This document shows positions 36,933 to 45,849 of a DNA stretch of 64,000 bases, in pieces. The position numbers were made by a program, and so were the translations under genes. The notes below the pieces were generated by a model that searched no databases, had not been told where the DNA came from, and saw only the letters and a list, made by a program, of their open reading frames with translations. Numbering within the stretch: the stretch's first letter is position 1; the number at the start of each line of letters is the position of its first letter. Source of the stretch: Prevotella sp. 10(H) (GTDB lineage: Bacteria > Bacteroidota > Bacteroidia > Bacteroidales > Dysgonomonadaceae); contig NZ_JOMI01000001.1 of assembly GCF_000711235.1 (NCBI RefSeq), positions 372,001-436,000 of the forward strand, read 5' to 3'.

Positions 36933-37681
36933 ATGCTAAAAATCGAATTCAACGAACAAAAAATCTCCGTTCCGCAAAGCTGGGAAGAAATCAGCCTTGC
37001 CGACTACGAAAAATGGTTTATGCACAAGCCAGAAGATAAAATGGAATATGTGCGCCTGATTGCCGACATCTGCAAGACAGACAGCGAGCTCCTGCTCAAC
37101 TCCCCTACCCAGCTCTTCGAAACCATATCCGGTGCGCTGCAATTCGTATTCGATACCGAGTTTGATCCTGCCACAAAGGTGAATATCGGCGGGCAGGACT
37201 ACTTTATCTCCCTGTCGGACAAGCTTACACTGGGCGAATGGATAGACATAGAGGAAACATTGAACAGCGACAGCGAGACCAAGATTTCGGAGATACTGGC
37301 TATCGTATGCCGCCCTGCAGGCGAAAGCTACAATACCGATACTGCCGCAGAACGTAAGGAACTGTTCCGCAAGCTCAGCTGTGACAAAGCCCTGCCGTTG
37401 CTCGCTTTTTTTTTGCACAGAAAGAAAGAATCAGAAGCGATTTTGCACCATTATTCGACAGTAGTGGCTCAGGCAAACCAGTTTCTAAAGGATACAAAGA
37501 CTTTTGCAATAAATGGGGGTGGTATAAAACGATTGCCGATCTGGCAGAGGATAAGATATATCTATTTGACCAAATCACTGGAAAAGCAGTTGTCGAAGTT
37601 TTCGGATTTCTCCTCTATCGGATAGACAAGTCACGCGCTGAGGAAGAGCAGTATAAATTTGAAAAGCAAATAAGGAGGTAG
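36933..37681 (+). CDS. phage tail-assembly chaperone, -1 frameshift
   Basis: In the zero frame the protein is 230 residues and stops at 37625. At codon 158 there is a run of nine T (37406-37414, GCT TTT TTT TTG), a classical slippery site. After a -1 slip the frame reads AQKERIRSDFAPLFD, GYKDFCNKWGWYKTIADLAEDKIYLFDQ and ends EEEQYKFEKQIRR at TAG 37679-37681. This -1 product looks more native than the zero-frame tail, and resembles tail chaperones of Bacteroidetes phages (KWGWY..LA..). Programmed frameshifting in this gene is a hallmark of tailed phages (lambda G/GT). A single-base indel in the homopolymer is the alternative. Confidence 0.7.
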
Positions 37682-37688
37682 CAGACGA

Positions 37689-37731
37689 AAGGGAGTATGT
37701 TGAAACTGAATATCAGCCTGCTCCCTTCATT
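37689..37731. terminator. possible terminator
   Basis: AAGGGAG (37689-37695) pairs with CTCCCTT (37721-37727) just after the chaperone stop. T-run is weak. Confidence 0.4.
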
Positions 37732-38744
37732 ATCTTCTTACCCAATAGAAAAAATGCAGTAAATTTATTTTTCCTTATCAGTTTTATCAGATAATATATA
37801 GCTGTGGTAACTATCAGCGCCGGAATAAAATACAGGAACGAGGTCATAAAATGCCCACTACTTTCCACGAAATAAAAACGGGAAACAGTAAAGCAGGCCA
37901 ATCCCTGAATAAGGTAAATACCCATAGTCTCAGTACCCAGTTTGGCTACGAATCCGGTAAACCGCTTTTTAGCTGCCAGTTCATAAATATAATACGTCGC
38001 CGTAAGGAAGCCCACCGACATTATTATTCCCGTGAAAAGGCGCAGGATAGCTGTCCGCAGGTGATAGATATCAGAGGGGGTGAAGTATATAAGATCTTCT
38101 TTAGTCCACACCAGATAACATGCAGCCGAGAGCAGCACAATTATCAGAAAATATTTCTTACAGATCGCGTACAGCTTACTTATATCCACAGAAGCCAGTA
38201 AGTAGCCGATGATGAAAAAACAAAACATATCTTTGGTAAATGCCAGTACTACATTGCTGGTAAAGAAAAGCGGCACCAGCATAGAAAGCAAACCGATGAG
38301 GGCGATGAGATACCTGTTCGTTATTCGCAACAGTTTCATGCAGCCCGCCAGCACCGAATGTATCAGCACTGCCCAGATAAACCAATAAGACGAGATAATA
38401 GTTGCAAAAACATAATACCATACGTCGATATCGCGATGCGGAGAGATTGCAATATCCACCGTAGCCATGATCGAACCCCATACTATAAGCGGTATAAGCA
38501 GGGTATAAAGCCGTTCCCAGATAAACTTCCCTGCAGATTTCCTTTTCAGCGAAGAGTAGGCAAAGTAGCCGCTGACGCCGATAAAGAGGGGCATATGAAA
38601 AGTATAGATGAACTTATATACGTAATCGTCCCAGAAGCCCACACCCGCATACTTGAGGTATTGTATGGCGTGGCCGGAGACTACCAGCAAGATAAGCAGT
38701 CCCTTCAGGAAATCGGCATATATATTACGATCCTTCATACTCAT
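37713..38744 (-). CDS. acyltransferase 3 family membrane protein
   Basis: The 343-residue protein has about ten transmembrane helices. The N-terminal block ADFLKGLLILLVVSGHAIQY carries the conserved His of acyltransferase-3 enzymes, which acylate surface sugars or lipids (for example O-acetylation of polysaccharide). IYTFHMPLFIGVSGYF is the second family motif. No glycan cluster surrounds it, so the acceptor is unknown. Likely co-transcribed with the small protein upstream (38811). Confidence 0.85.
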   Translation of the reverse strand: MSMKDRNIYADFLKGLLILLVVSGHAIQYLKYAGVGFWDDYVYKFIYTFHMPLFIGVSGYFAYSSLKRKSAGKFIWERLYTLLIPLIVWGSIMATVDIAISPHRDIDVWYYVFATIISSYWFIWAVLIHSVLAGCMKLLRITNRYLIALIGLLSMLVPLFFTSNVVLAFTKDMFCFFIIGYLLASVDISKLYAICKKYFLIIVLLSAACYLVWTKEDLIYFTPSDIYHLRTAILRLFTGIIMSVGFLTATYYIYELAAKKRFTGFVAKLGTETMGIYLIQGLACFTVSRFYFVESSGHFMTSFLYFIPALIVTTAIYYLIKLIRKNKFTAFFLLGKKIMKGAG

Positions 38745-38810
38745 TGGCTACGTACGTTTTTAAACTTCTAAATACTTTGCAGTACAATTGTCAGTAATCA
38801 AAACGTTTTC

Positions 38811-39008
38811 TTACCGACAGGCATGCAAAACTGCGCCGGTAATACTATAGCTTCTGAAAAAGGAATGAAAAATGAACCGTAAAGGAGTATACAGGTTTAT
38901 ATTCCGTGCCGATGCATAAAATGCATTTTCAATCCTGCTGATAAAAAGTAAATATGCTATGGTTATACCAATAGCAAAAAGAACAAATAATTGTTCCATA
39001 GTTTGCAT
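38811..39008 (-). CDS. possible small membrane protein
   Basis: Encodes 65 residues with one hydrophobic helix (about 6-24). The argument for it is a perfect minus-7 box TATATTTG at 39046-39039, 31 nt before the start. Without homologues it may be only the leader of the acyltransferase transcript. Confidence 0.35.
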   Translation of the reverse strand: MQTMEQLFVLFAIGITIAYLLFISRIENAFYASARNINLYTPLRFIFHSFFRSYSITGAVLHACR

Positions 39009-39038
39009 AGTTTGCCTTTATTGTCATATACACTTATA

Positions 39039-39046
39039 CAAATATA
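39039..39046 (-). promoter_or_regulatory. minus-7 box TATATTTG
   Basis: Perfect match on the minus strand upstream of the 65-codon frame and the acyltransferase gene. Confidence 0.5.
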
Positions 39047-39121
39047 CTGAAAAACCTTTTTATGCAAAAGTTATAAGCAAAAAACTTACTTGATATCAGG
39101 CTGATAGAACAACAAAATAAA

Positions 39122-39157
39122 AAAGCCGGAACAGATATTTATACTGTTCCGGCCGTA
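39122..39157 (-). terminator. intrinsic terminator
   Basis: GCCGGAACAG / CTGTTCCGGC perfect stem preceding an A/T flank on the minus strand; ends the PepSY-like lipoprotein gene. Confidence 0.8.
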
Positions 39158-39188
39158 TGTTATACAGACTTATAATTGTCGACTATCG

Positions 39189-40409
39189 TCATTCACTTTC
39201 AAATCCGGTACCCTTCTCTATGAACTTACCGTCTTTATCGAATTTGAGACTAACTTTCAGTTCGGGCATCACCAGATACTCTCCCTCGTAATTATGCCCT
39301 ATTCGGAAAATCTTGTTATCCGGATAATTATCGGCAACATATTTCAGCACTGAGGCAGGCAGCAATGCAGTCAGCTTATCCGGCAAAACTTCTCCTGATA
39401 AGTGGCATTCCACCCAGTCACCTTTTTTATCTACCTGTAAAAAACAATTCCCGACATCTGCCCGAAAAGTGTATCTAAATATAATCCGTTTCGGATTATC
39501 GGTTTGGCGGACAGGCGATATTGCGCCCACCTTCTCACTTATATATTTTTTAATGAAATCTTCTACAACTTTTGTCGGCGGTTCTATTATACCCGATTCG
39601 TAATCTATAAGTAACTCTGCTCCTCTGTCGTTAGATACAGTTATTTTACAATAAGTTTCATACTTCTTGAGAGTTTGTATTTTCGGCTCTTTATATCTTT
39701 CATACAAAGCATCTGAAACAGTCTTAGGCAAAGTTTTCAGTAATGCATCCGAGACGGTGCCCCCAGACTGATACCAGTTGTCACCATTGAAAGAAACAGT
39801 CGACCCTCCGGCGAATCCTACCTGCAGATAACCTGATAACTCCAGCTTATCTTTTTTAAATAATTCGACTACATACTCTATTTTCTCTCCTTTGAAGTGG
39901 TCGGTAATAAAAGTGCTTATTTTTTGTGGCAAAGGCTTCTTGCCTGTTACATCATAGCCTTCGATACGGTCATGTGCAGTAGCAATGACAACATCATTAT
40001 TCAAATATACCCTATACCCGTAATCGTAAAGCTGGTATTTAAGGACTTTGACATTTGGCTGTATCTTTTTCAAATCATCATAGAATCGGGGCCACAAAAT
40101 TTCTTTATCAGTGGCAATGCCGTTCGGGCATTCCACCATGCGCCAGAATCCGAATTTATTAAATGTCGCAGTCACATCACCGGAAAGCTTCACGGTATAT
40201 TTATCATATTCGGCATACTTATCATATTCGCCGTTATCTACATCGATATTCTGTACTGTACTGTTCGGGAAGTGCTTTTCTATAAAAATACGGGCATCTG
40301 TGGGCAGTTTGTTGTAAGGAAAACTTTTTTCATCCTCATTATCATCAGAGCAGGCTGAAAAAAACGTTATCAGGCTAAAAATTAAAGTAAATACAAGTTT
40401 CTGTTTCAT
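39189..40409 (-). CDS. PepSY-like (DUF2874-type) repeat lipoprotein
   Basis: The 406-residue lipoprotein has lipobox FFSAC. It contains about four copies of a beta-alpha unit of ~85 residues: LPTDARIFIEKHFPNSTVQNID, LPQKISTFITDHFKGEKIEYVV, VVEDFIKKYISEKVGAISPV and LPASVLKYVADNYPDNKIFRI, each followed by strands. This is the putative PepSY-like/DUF2874 pattern common in Bacteroidetes periplasmic proteins, proposed to bind protein or inhibit peptidases. A minus-7 box is at 40441-40448. Confidence 0.7.
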   Translation of the reverse strand: MKQKLVFTLIFSLITFFSACSDDNEDEKSFPYNKLPTDARIFIEKHFPNSTVQNIDVDNGEYDKYAEYDKYTVKLSGDVTATFNKFGFWRMVECPNGIATDKEILWPRFYDDLKKIQPNVKVLKYQLYDYGYRVYLNNDVVIATAHDRIEGYDVTGKKPLPQKISTFITDHFKGEKIEYVVELFKKDKLELSGYLQVGFAGGSTVSFNGDNWYQSGGTVSDALLKTLPKTVSDALYERYKEPKIQTLKKYETYCKITVSNDRGAELLIDYESGIIEPPTKVVEDFIKKYISEKVGAISPVRQTDNPKRIIFRYTFRADVGNCFLQVDKKGDWVECHLSGEVLPDKLTALLPASVLKYVADNYPDNKIFRIGHNYEGEYLVMPELKVSLKFDKDGKFIEKGTGFESE

Positions 40410-40440
40410 AGTGTTTCGGGCTTAATAATTGAAAATTATC

Positions 40441-40448
40441 CAAAGATA
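40441..40448 (-). promoter_or_regulatory. minus-7 box TATCTTTG
   Basis: TATCTTTG on the minus strand, 32 nt before the PepSY-like gene. Confidence 0.5.
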
Positions 40449-40526
40449 AATAAAAAGCGGAATGCTGCAGAGTATTATATATTAATTATTTGCCCGCAAA
40501 TACACTATTCAACAGAATTCGGAAAC

Positions 40527-40546
40527 TTTATCTATATCATAAAAAC
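40527..40546 (+). promoter_or_regulatory. phage-regulon motif (neck/tail operon)
   Basis: TTTATCTATATCATAAAAAC, identical over 20 bases to the motif before the gene at 13948-14361. It ends 19 nt before the first ATG of the three-gene phage block. Confidence 0.7.
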
Positions 40547-40565
40547 ATCATTTAAACAAACCGGT

Positions 40566-41111
40566 ATGATAAACAGTATTTTAAAAATCTTCCGCCAGCA
40601 GGCGCAGGAGCACAAGACAATCAAAGCGTTTTATTACAACCGCAACTACGAACTGGGCAGCGGCAAGGAAACACATCCCCTCTTCTGGCTCGAAGACCCC
40701 GTTACGGGGCGCAATCAGGATAATGTATTCAGCAATTCTGTCAACTTCTCCGTTCTCTTCCTGCCGTCTACCGAAGAATCGGTGCAGCATCTGCAAAACC
40801 TTGCTTTCTCCATCGGTCTGAACATCATAGAACGGATTAAGAAAAATCCGGCCTGTGGCATCAGCATCCGCCCCGACTGGACATATACTACACTGCGCAA
40901 CTACTATGATAATGATGCCTGCGGGTGCCGTTTTTCGGTGAACTTCACGCAGGTGAATATGCAGAATCTGTGCCTGATAGATGAACAGTTCGAGGAAGGA
41001 AAACAGTTCGAAGAAGACAGCAAACTAAACGATTTCGAAGTGTCGCCTGTCAATAATTGTGAAATTTTTGTCCACAAGCTGCCCGATTTCGACATTAAAA
41101 CCAGAAAATAA
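40566..41111 (+). CDS. phage neck/tail-completion-like protein
   Basis: The 181-residue protein has the features of a head-tail connector or tail terminator of Bacteroidetes phages: an N-terminal helix (INSILKIFRQQAQEHKTIKAFYY), a central beta/alpha part (NSVNFSVLFLPSTEESVQHLQNLAFSIGLNIIERI) and strand-rich end (CGCRFSVNFTQVNMQNLCLI). The assignment rests on this and on its neighbours. Its stop codon overlaps the next start (first of three phage-like genes). Confidence 0.5.
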   Translation: MINSILKIFRQQAQEHKTIKAFYYNRNYELGSGKETHPLFWLEDPVTGRNQDNVFSNSVNFSVLFLPSTEESVQHLQNLAFSIGLNIIERIKKNPACGISIRPDWTYTTLRNYYDNDACGCRFSVNFTQVNMQNLCLIDEQFEEGKQFEEDSKLNDFEVSPVNNCEIFVHKLPDFDIKTRK

Positions 41112-41581
41112 TGGAAACGGCAGTTACAAAAGTTATCGAAGCCATTGCCGCCGATGTGATGCTGCTGTCGCAAACCCTGCTCGGCAACGACAGCATCGGT
41201 ATAAATAGCAAGACGGGTAGAAACACTTTGAAAGGCAGTTCTTTAGTCGACAATATGAAAGTAAACACACGTATCAGCGGCGAGTCTGTCGTTATCGAAA
41301 CCCTGTTCGACAACTATATAGAATTCATAGAGCAGGGACGCAAACCGCGCTCGGGCAAACAACCGCCTATCGATTCTCTTCGCGACTGGGCGCTTTCGCG
41401 CGGCATACCTACCGACAACAGTACACTGTTCCTTATCAGCAGGGCTATCTGGCGCGACGGACAGGAGCCCCGCCCCATATTGGCTACACTGGAAGAGGAA
41501 ATAGAAAAGCAATTCGACGACAAATGGGCCGATATGCTGCTGGATGCGGTAACGGAAGAGGTAAGTAAATATTTTGAATAA
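41111..41581 (+). CDS. HK97 gp10-like tail-completion protein
   Basis: The 156-residue protein carries IETLFDNYIEFIEQGRKPRSGKQPPIDSLRDWA and a C-terminal RPILATLEEEIEKQ block, the pattern of HK97 gp10-type head-tail joining proteins as they appear in Bacteroidetes prophages (FIExGRkPrsgkqPP..W). It overlaps the upstream gene by one base, so coupling is near certain. Confidence 0.65.
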   Translation: METAVTKVIEAIAADVMLLSQTLLGNDSIGINSKTGRNTLKGSSLVDNMKVNTRISGESVVIETLFDNYIEFIEQGRKPRSGKQPPIDSLRDWALSRGIPTDNSTLFLISRAIWRDGQEPRPILATLEEEIEKQFDDKWADMLLDAVTEEVSKYFE

Positions 41582-41604
41582 AAACAGTAAAGTAAATATA
41601 AATC

Positions 41605-43626
41605 ATGGGAATAAAAACAAACGATATAGCTAATATAGAGGAGCCTGTGGAGGTGTCTTTGGCGGGGAATCCTAATTTTGTGGTATTTGAGGGGAAAAAT
41701 GGCAAAGCTTTTAAACTAAAGGTAAAACTTAAAAATTGGGGGGAGTACTTACCATATGATGAAGAAAGATTGCGATTTGCTAACTATTCGGCTTTTTCTG
41801 TCTGGGATAAAACAAAGGATGAATATTATCATTTTATGGGTAAACCGACCGGAGCTATAGAATATAATATACAAAACGGACGGGTCATAGATGAAAACGT
41901 ATATGATGACAGAGACTATTCATTTTTTACTATAGGTTTGGAAAATGGTCCTGAGCAATTTGTAAGTTTTAAGGATACATTGGCAGCAAGCCCGTTTTTT
42001 AAAGGGAAATATGATGTCACTTTCGAAGATGAAAAAAAAGAGGTTATATTATTTACATCGAAAGGCTCAGGAGAAGAATATGATTTCGAATTTATCCTAT
42101 ACCATGCCGACACAATAGATTATTCCAAAACAGTAGGAAACTCGAGCACTTATAAAATTGGTTTCAATGTTATAAGTACAAACCTCCATTCAGATAATAA
42201 ACCCGCAGAGATTAAACTCATAGATACAGCAACCAAAACAAAACATATACTGAAAGCAACTACAAATATAAGCGAAGTAAGCAATGATACATTTTTTGTT
42301 GCAAAAAATAAAGATTATTCGGTGACAGCTGAGAATATTAGGGCTTGCATGATGAATAACTCTTTTTTAAAAAGTAATTTTCATATTACAATACCGACTG
42401 AAAAAGGAAAAAACGGAACAACTGTTTGGCTTATTCCAAAAGGCAAAGGTGCTGCATATACATTTGATGAAATTGACCCAAGCTTTTTTATTAACAAAAT
42501 AGAAAAAGAATTTGAAGATGGCGATGTAGATATTCTCTTACAAGACAAAGAAAGCTGTGAAATCCAACTCGACCTTTATAAATACATAAAACCGGAACCG
42601 GAAGATGAAAGTCTGAAAGATGAATACATAACTACCTTATCAAAAACCTATTACGGACAACCTGCATGGTTCGATGTTAATACTATATGGGCAAATACAA
42701 ACCAATACTCCGATAGTTTCCTTAATGATGCTATTAACTGGTGCGATACGGGTACGGATACGGCATTTCGGTTTACGGCAAGAAAGTTTGACGGAATAAA
42801 TAATGAAACATTTTTCTACTCGGATAAATTATATGCTATTACCGGATATGACCGCAATCTGACAGAAAATGATCTGTCGAAGTATGTTTACAATACGGGT
42901 AAAAACAATGAAGTGTTTCCTCTTACCCGTCAGCCTGTTCTGACGCATATCAAAGATCAAAAGCAATATTTCAATTTCATACTTTCCGACACAGACAAAG
43001 ACACTGATTGTAAGCTCGGTATCCTTTACAAAGCTTATACACAATCGGGTAGTTATCTGGGCACTGCAAAAACGGATGATCAGGATAAATCGCTATTTAA
43101 TGTGGTGAATACTATCCGTCTCGATATAGATAATGCCGTACTGGATAAATACCCCAAGGCGGGCATTGTAAAAGTCTGTCTGTGCCGCAATGGTGAGGCG
43201 GTTAGCAAGCCTCTCACGTTCAAGATTCTGCCCGACTGCCTGTATAAAGTCAATGATTTCGCATTCCTAAACGCACTGGGCGGCTGGAGTTCTTTTAACT
43301 TCGGTGGCATGGAGCAGACTGATTTCAAATCGGACAAGACGACTATCCATCGCACGCAAACACCGGGTTTCAATATAAGCAGCCGCATCGAATCGGTTTT
43401 CAATAAAGAAGTTACCGAGCAATTCGTTGTACAGACAATGCCTATCACAAGAGAGGTTGCCGAGTGGTTGAAAGAACTGAGCACATCTGTAGCTGTGTAT
43501 GAACTGTCGACATCTCGTTATGTAATTGTAGATGAACTGAATGTAAAACATACCAGTAAAGACGATTTGTTTACATTACAGATGAAATATCATTATTCCG
43601 ATTCGTATAATGCGAATATAAAATAA
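41605..43626 (+). CDS. phage tail/baseplate-like structural protein
   Basis: The 673-residue, beta-rich protein begins with EEPVEVSLAGNPNFVVFEGKNG, a sequence type I know from large tail proteins of Bacteroidales phages. Two NPNF-like beta-sandwich domains precede a C-terminal region (about 560-673: DFAFLNALGGWSSFNFGGMEQTDFK..) that ends in a receptor-binding-like beta domain. It probably forms part of the distal tail. It is AT-richer than the two genes before it, starts 23 nt after the gp10-like stop and completes the operon. Confidence 0.55.
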   Translation: MGIKTNDIANIEEPVEVSLAGNPNFVVFEGKNGKAFKLKVKLKNWGEYLPYDEERLRFANYSAFSVWDKTKDEYYHFMGKPTGAIEYNIQNGRVIDENVYDDRDYSFFTIGLENGPEQFVSFKDTLAASPFFKGKYDVTFEDEKKEVILFTSKGSGEEYDFEFILYHADTIDYSKTVGNSSTYKIGFNVISTNLHSDNKPAEIKLIDTATKTKHILKATTNISEVSNDTFFVAKNKDYSVTAENIRACMMNNSFLKSNFHITIPTEKGKNGTTVWLIPKGKGAAYTFDEIDPSFFINKIEKEFEDGDVDILLQDKESCEIQLDLYKYIKPEPEDESLKDEYITTLSKTYYGQPAWFDVNTIWANTNQYSDSFLNDAINWCDTGTDTAFRFTARKFDGINNETFFYSDKLYAITGYDRNLTENDLSKYVYNTGKNNEVFPLTRQPVLTHIKDQKQYFNFILSDTDKDTDCKLGILYKAYTQSGSYLGTAKTDDQDKSLFNVVNTIRLDIDNAVLDKYPKAGIVKVCLCRNGEAVSKPLTFKILPDCLYKVNDFAFLNALGGWSSFNFGGMEQTDFKSDKTTIHRTQTPGFNISSRIESVFNKEVTEQFVVQTMPITREVAEWLKELSTSVAVYELSTSRYVIVDELNVKHTSKDDLFTLQMKYHYSDSYNANIK

Positions 43627-43644
43627 GATGGTTTGTTGAATGTA

Positions 43645-43712
43645 AAATAGCCCCTCCCAACCTCCCCAAAGGGGAGAAATAGCCGCTCCTTCGGAGGGGG
43701 TTGGGAAGGCTT
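43645..43712. repeat. REP-like GC palindrome pair
   Basis: CCCCTCCCAACCTCCCCAAAGGGGAG and GCTCCTTCGGAGGGGGTTGGGAAGG form two adjoining palindromes at the convergence of the phage operon and the ABC-F gene. Related sequences occur at 59190, 61500-61570, 61670-61735, 62550-62580 and 62785-62812. Confidence 0.65.
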
Positions 43713-45309
43713 ATCTTACATTATCCAGATCAATCACCCTGCTCACTCCTACCTGACCGGCAAAATACGAATCGTGCGAAACCAGCAATACCGTACCCCT
43801 GTATTCATTTACGGTATTGGTAAGTATTTCTATATTCTGGATATCGATATTGTTAGTGGGTTCGTCGAGGATAAACATATCGGGTGTACTTTCGGATACC
43901 ATCAGGCAGCACAGGGCCATTTTCATCTTCTCTCCCCCGCTGAGCAGCCTGCAACTTTTATTCCATGATTCGTAAGGAAAAAGGAAACGATTGAGGATAG
44001 TCTTTATCTCATAATCCTGCATTCCGCTACTGAATTGCTCAACTTGTTCATACACGGTCAGCTTATCATTTATTATAGAATAATCCTGATCGAGGTATAC
44101 GTAGCTGAAATCTGCCTTCGTTAATATGCCCTCCGCCGGCTCCAATTCTCCGGTTATCAACTTTAGCACCGTAGTCTTTCCCGACCCGTTGCTTCCTCTG
44201 ATGGCTATACGGTCGCCACTCCTTATCTGAAAGTTGAGAGGCTCTGTCCATAAGAGAGAAGCCCCGTAGCTAAATTGGATATTTTCGGCAGTCACCAATA
44301 TTTTTCCCCTGTGGAGCACCGAGGTGTTAAAATCGGTCTTCATCCCTTCAATGTCGGGTATCCGCGCTTGCAGTTCGGCTATATTCACGGCTATGGAGCT
44401 CATTTTGTCGGCATGTATATCTTTCAGTTTCGAATTGCTCTTCTCCGCCTTATCCTGCAAAGTATCCATCGCCATTTTGCCTACTCCTTTCTTCATGTTG
44501 TTTTTCTTGCCTCTTACTTCATGCTTTTGCTTGCGCTCGGCTACTTCGCGTGCTGTTTTGCGGGCAAGGCGGAGTTCTTTCTCCTTGTCTTCGAGACGTG
44601 CCTGCAACGCCTGCAGTTCAAGCTCTTTTTGCTCTTTATAAAATTCGTAATTGCCGGGATAAAAAGCCATGCCGCTTTTGCTCAGTTCGTAGATAGCCGA
44701 CATACGGTTGAGCAGTGCGCGGTCGTGGCTGATGATAACAATAAGCCGCCGCGACTGCCCGATAAGATGATACAGCTTTTCCCTGTAACGGAAATCGAGA
44801 TGATTGGTCGGTTCATCCATCAGTATTATATCCGGCTGGTGTATCTCGATACCCGCCAGAAAAACTTTGGTCTTCTCTCCCCCGCTGAGGCTATCGAGCT
44901 GCGTAGAGAATGAAATATTTTCCAGCCCCCATTCGGATAAGGCTGCCAGAGAACGCTCTTCTATAGTCCAGTCGTCACCCAATATAGCGAAGTTCTGTTC
45001 AGCCGCATCATTACTGAGAATTGCATATAATGCCTGCAATTTATCATCTATTCGCAATGCTTCTGCAACGGTCATATGATTGTATTGACCGAAATGCTGA
45101 GGCACATAATAAGGCTGCGACGAACAGATAATCTCTCCGGAAGAGGGCACGAGATTTCCGGCCATTAATTGCATCATAGTTGATTTGCCCGAACCGTTAT
45201 CGCCTGTTATGGCTACTTTGTCTCCTTTGGAGACATAGAAGCTGATATCCCTGAAAAGAACTTCCTTATCGGGATGAGTATATGTAATTTCCTGTACCGA
45301 TATAGACAT
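43711..45309 (-). CDS. ABC-F family ATPase
   Basis: The 532-residue protein has two ABC domains without transmembrane parts: Walker A GDNGSGKST (about 37-45), signature LSGGEKTK and Walker B MDEPTNHLD; second set GSNGSGKTT, LSGGEKMK and LDEPTNNID. The linker (about 215-290) is charged and coiled-coil. ABC-F proteins act on the ribosome, as translation factors or antibiotic-resistance factors. The linker length and the possible leader hairpin upstream (45491-45528) make a resistance-type member plausible but not shown. Confidence 0.85.
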   Translation of the reverse strand: MSISVQEITYTHPDKEVLFRDISFYVSKGDKVAITGDNGSGKSTMMQLMAGNLVPSSGEIICSSQPYYVPQHFGQYNHMTVAEALRIDDKLQALYAILSNDAAEQNFAILGDDWTIEERSLAALSEWGLENISFSTQLDSLSGGEKTKVFLAGIEIHQPDIILMDEPTNHLDFRYREKLYHLIGQSRRLIVIISHDRALLNRMSAIYELSKSGMAFYPGNYEFYKEQKELELQALQARLEDKEKELRLARKTAREVAERKQKHEVRGKKNNMKKGVGKMAMDTLQDKAEKSNSKLKDIHADKMSSIAVNIAELQARIPDIEGMKTDFNTSVLHRGKILVTAENIQFSYGASLLWTEPLNFQIRSGDRIAIRGSNGSGKTTVLKLITGELEPAEGILTKADFSYVYLDQDYSIINDKLTVYEQVEQFSSGMQDYEIKTILNRFLFPYESWNKSCRLLSGGEKMKMALCCLMVSESTPDMFILDEPTNNIDIQNIEILTNTVNEYRGTVLLVSHDSYFAGQVGVSRVIDLDNVR

Positions 45310-45484
45310 AATATCATTGGTTTAGATGGTAAGACATAAATTTTACGGGATTGCGGGAATAGCCCGCCGGAAAGTACGGATGCAACAATGCGTTACATAG
45401 CTGACTTTGTAAACGGAAGTATCTTAATACTTGAATTTTTATGAATTACATGTCGGTAAAATTGAATCTAACAAGTGAATAAAA

Positions 45485-45587
45485 AGGATATATCACCAGA
45501 TCCGGCTCTGATGAGCGGACAACCTGTATCTGGAAAGGTTTTTTTAGATTCTCATTGGAGTAATTTTGATATTATAGTGCAAAAGTA
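45485..45587 (-). promoter_or_regulatory. promoter and possible attenuator leader of the ABC-F gene
   Basis: On the minus strand TACTTTTG (45587-45580) is a minus-7 box. The leader contains a hairpin, CCAGAT / ATCTGG, enclosing GCTC / GAGC (45528-45491), followed by a T-rich tract (CCTTTTTATTC). Its gap to the gene is about 180 nt. ABC-F resistance genes are often controlled by leader attenuation; that use here is inference. The gap 45310-45729 holds no gene. Confidence 0.35.
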
Positions 45588-45729
45588 ATAAATATTTCTG
45601 TATGTGCAATACGTTATGGTCGTGAGTTTTGAGGTATAATGGCAGCAGCGTCTGAAAACTTTTAAAGGAAAGTATTTTTATTTTTACAAAAAACACTATC
45701 TTTGCACTCGCTAAAAGCAATTAAGGTGA

Positions 45730-45803
45730 GGTCCGGTAGCTCAGCTGGATAGAGCAACAGCCTTCTAAGCTGTGGGTCGTGGGTTCGAATCCCGCTCGGA
45801 TCA
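45730..45803 (+). tRNA. tRNA-Arg (anticodon TCT)
   Basis: Cloverleaf of 74 nt: acceptor GGTCCGG / TCGGATC (two G-U pairs), D arm GCTC AGCTGGATA GAGC, anticodon arm ACAGC CTTCTAA GCTGT with anticodon TCT, T arm GTGGG TTCGAAT CCCGC, discriminator A, no encoded CCA. It is the probable attachment site of the integrative element that follows. Confidence 0.95.
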
Positions 45804-45849
45804 CTGAAAGATCGGAAACTAACAGACAACTTTCCGGCAAAATAGGACA

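Noticed and set aside
41605-43626. Contractile injection system or T6SS instead of phage tail
   Set aside because: No sheath, tube, ClpV-like ATPase or VgrG/PAAR genes are visible; portal and gp10-like proteins point to a DNA-packaging phage.
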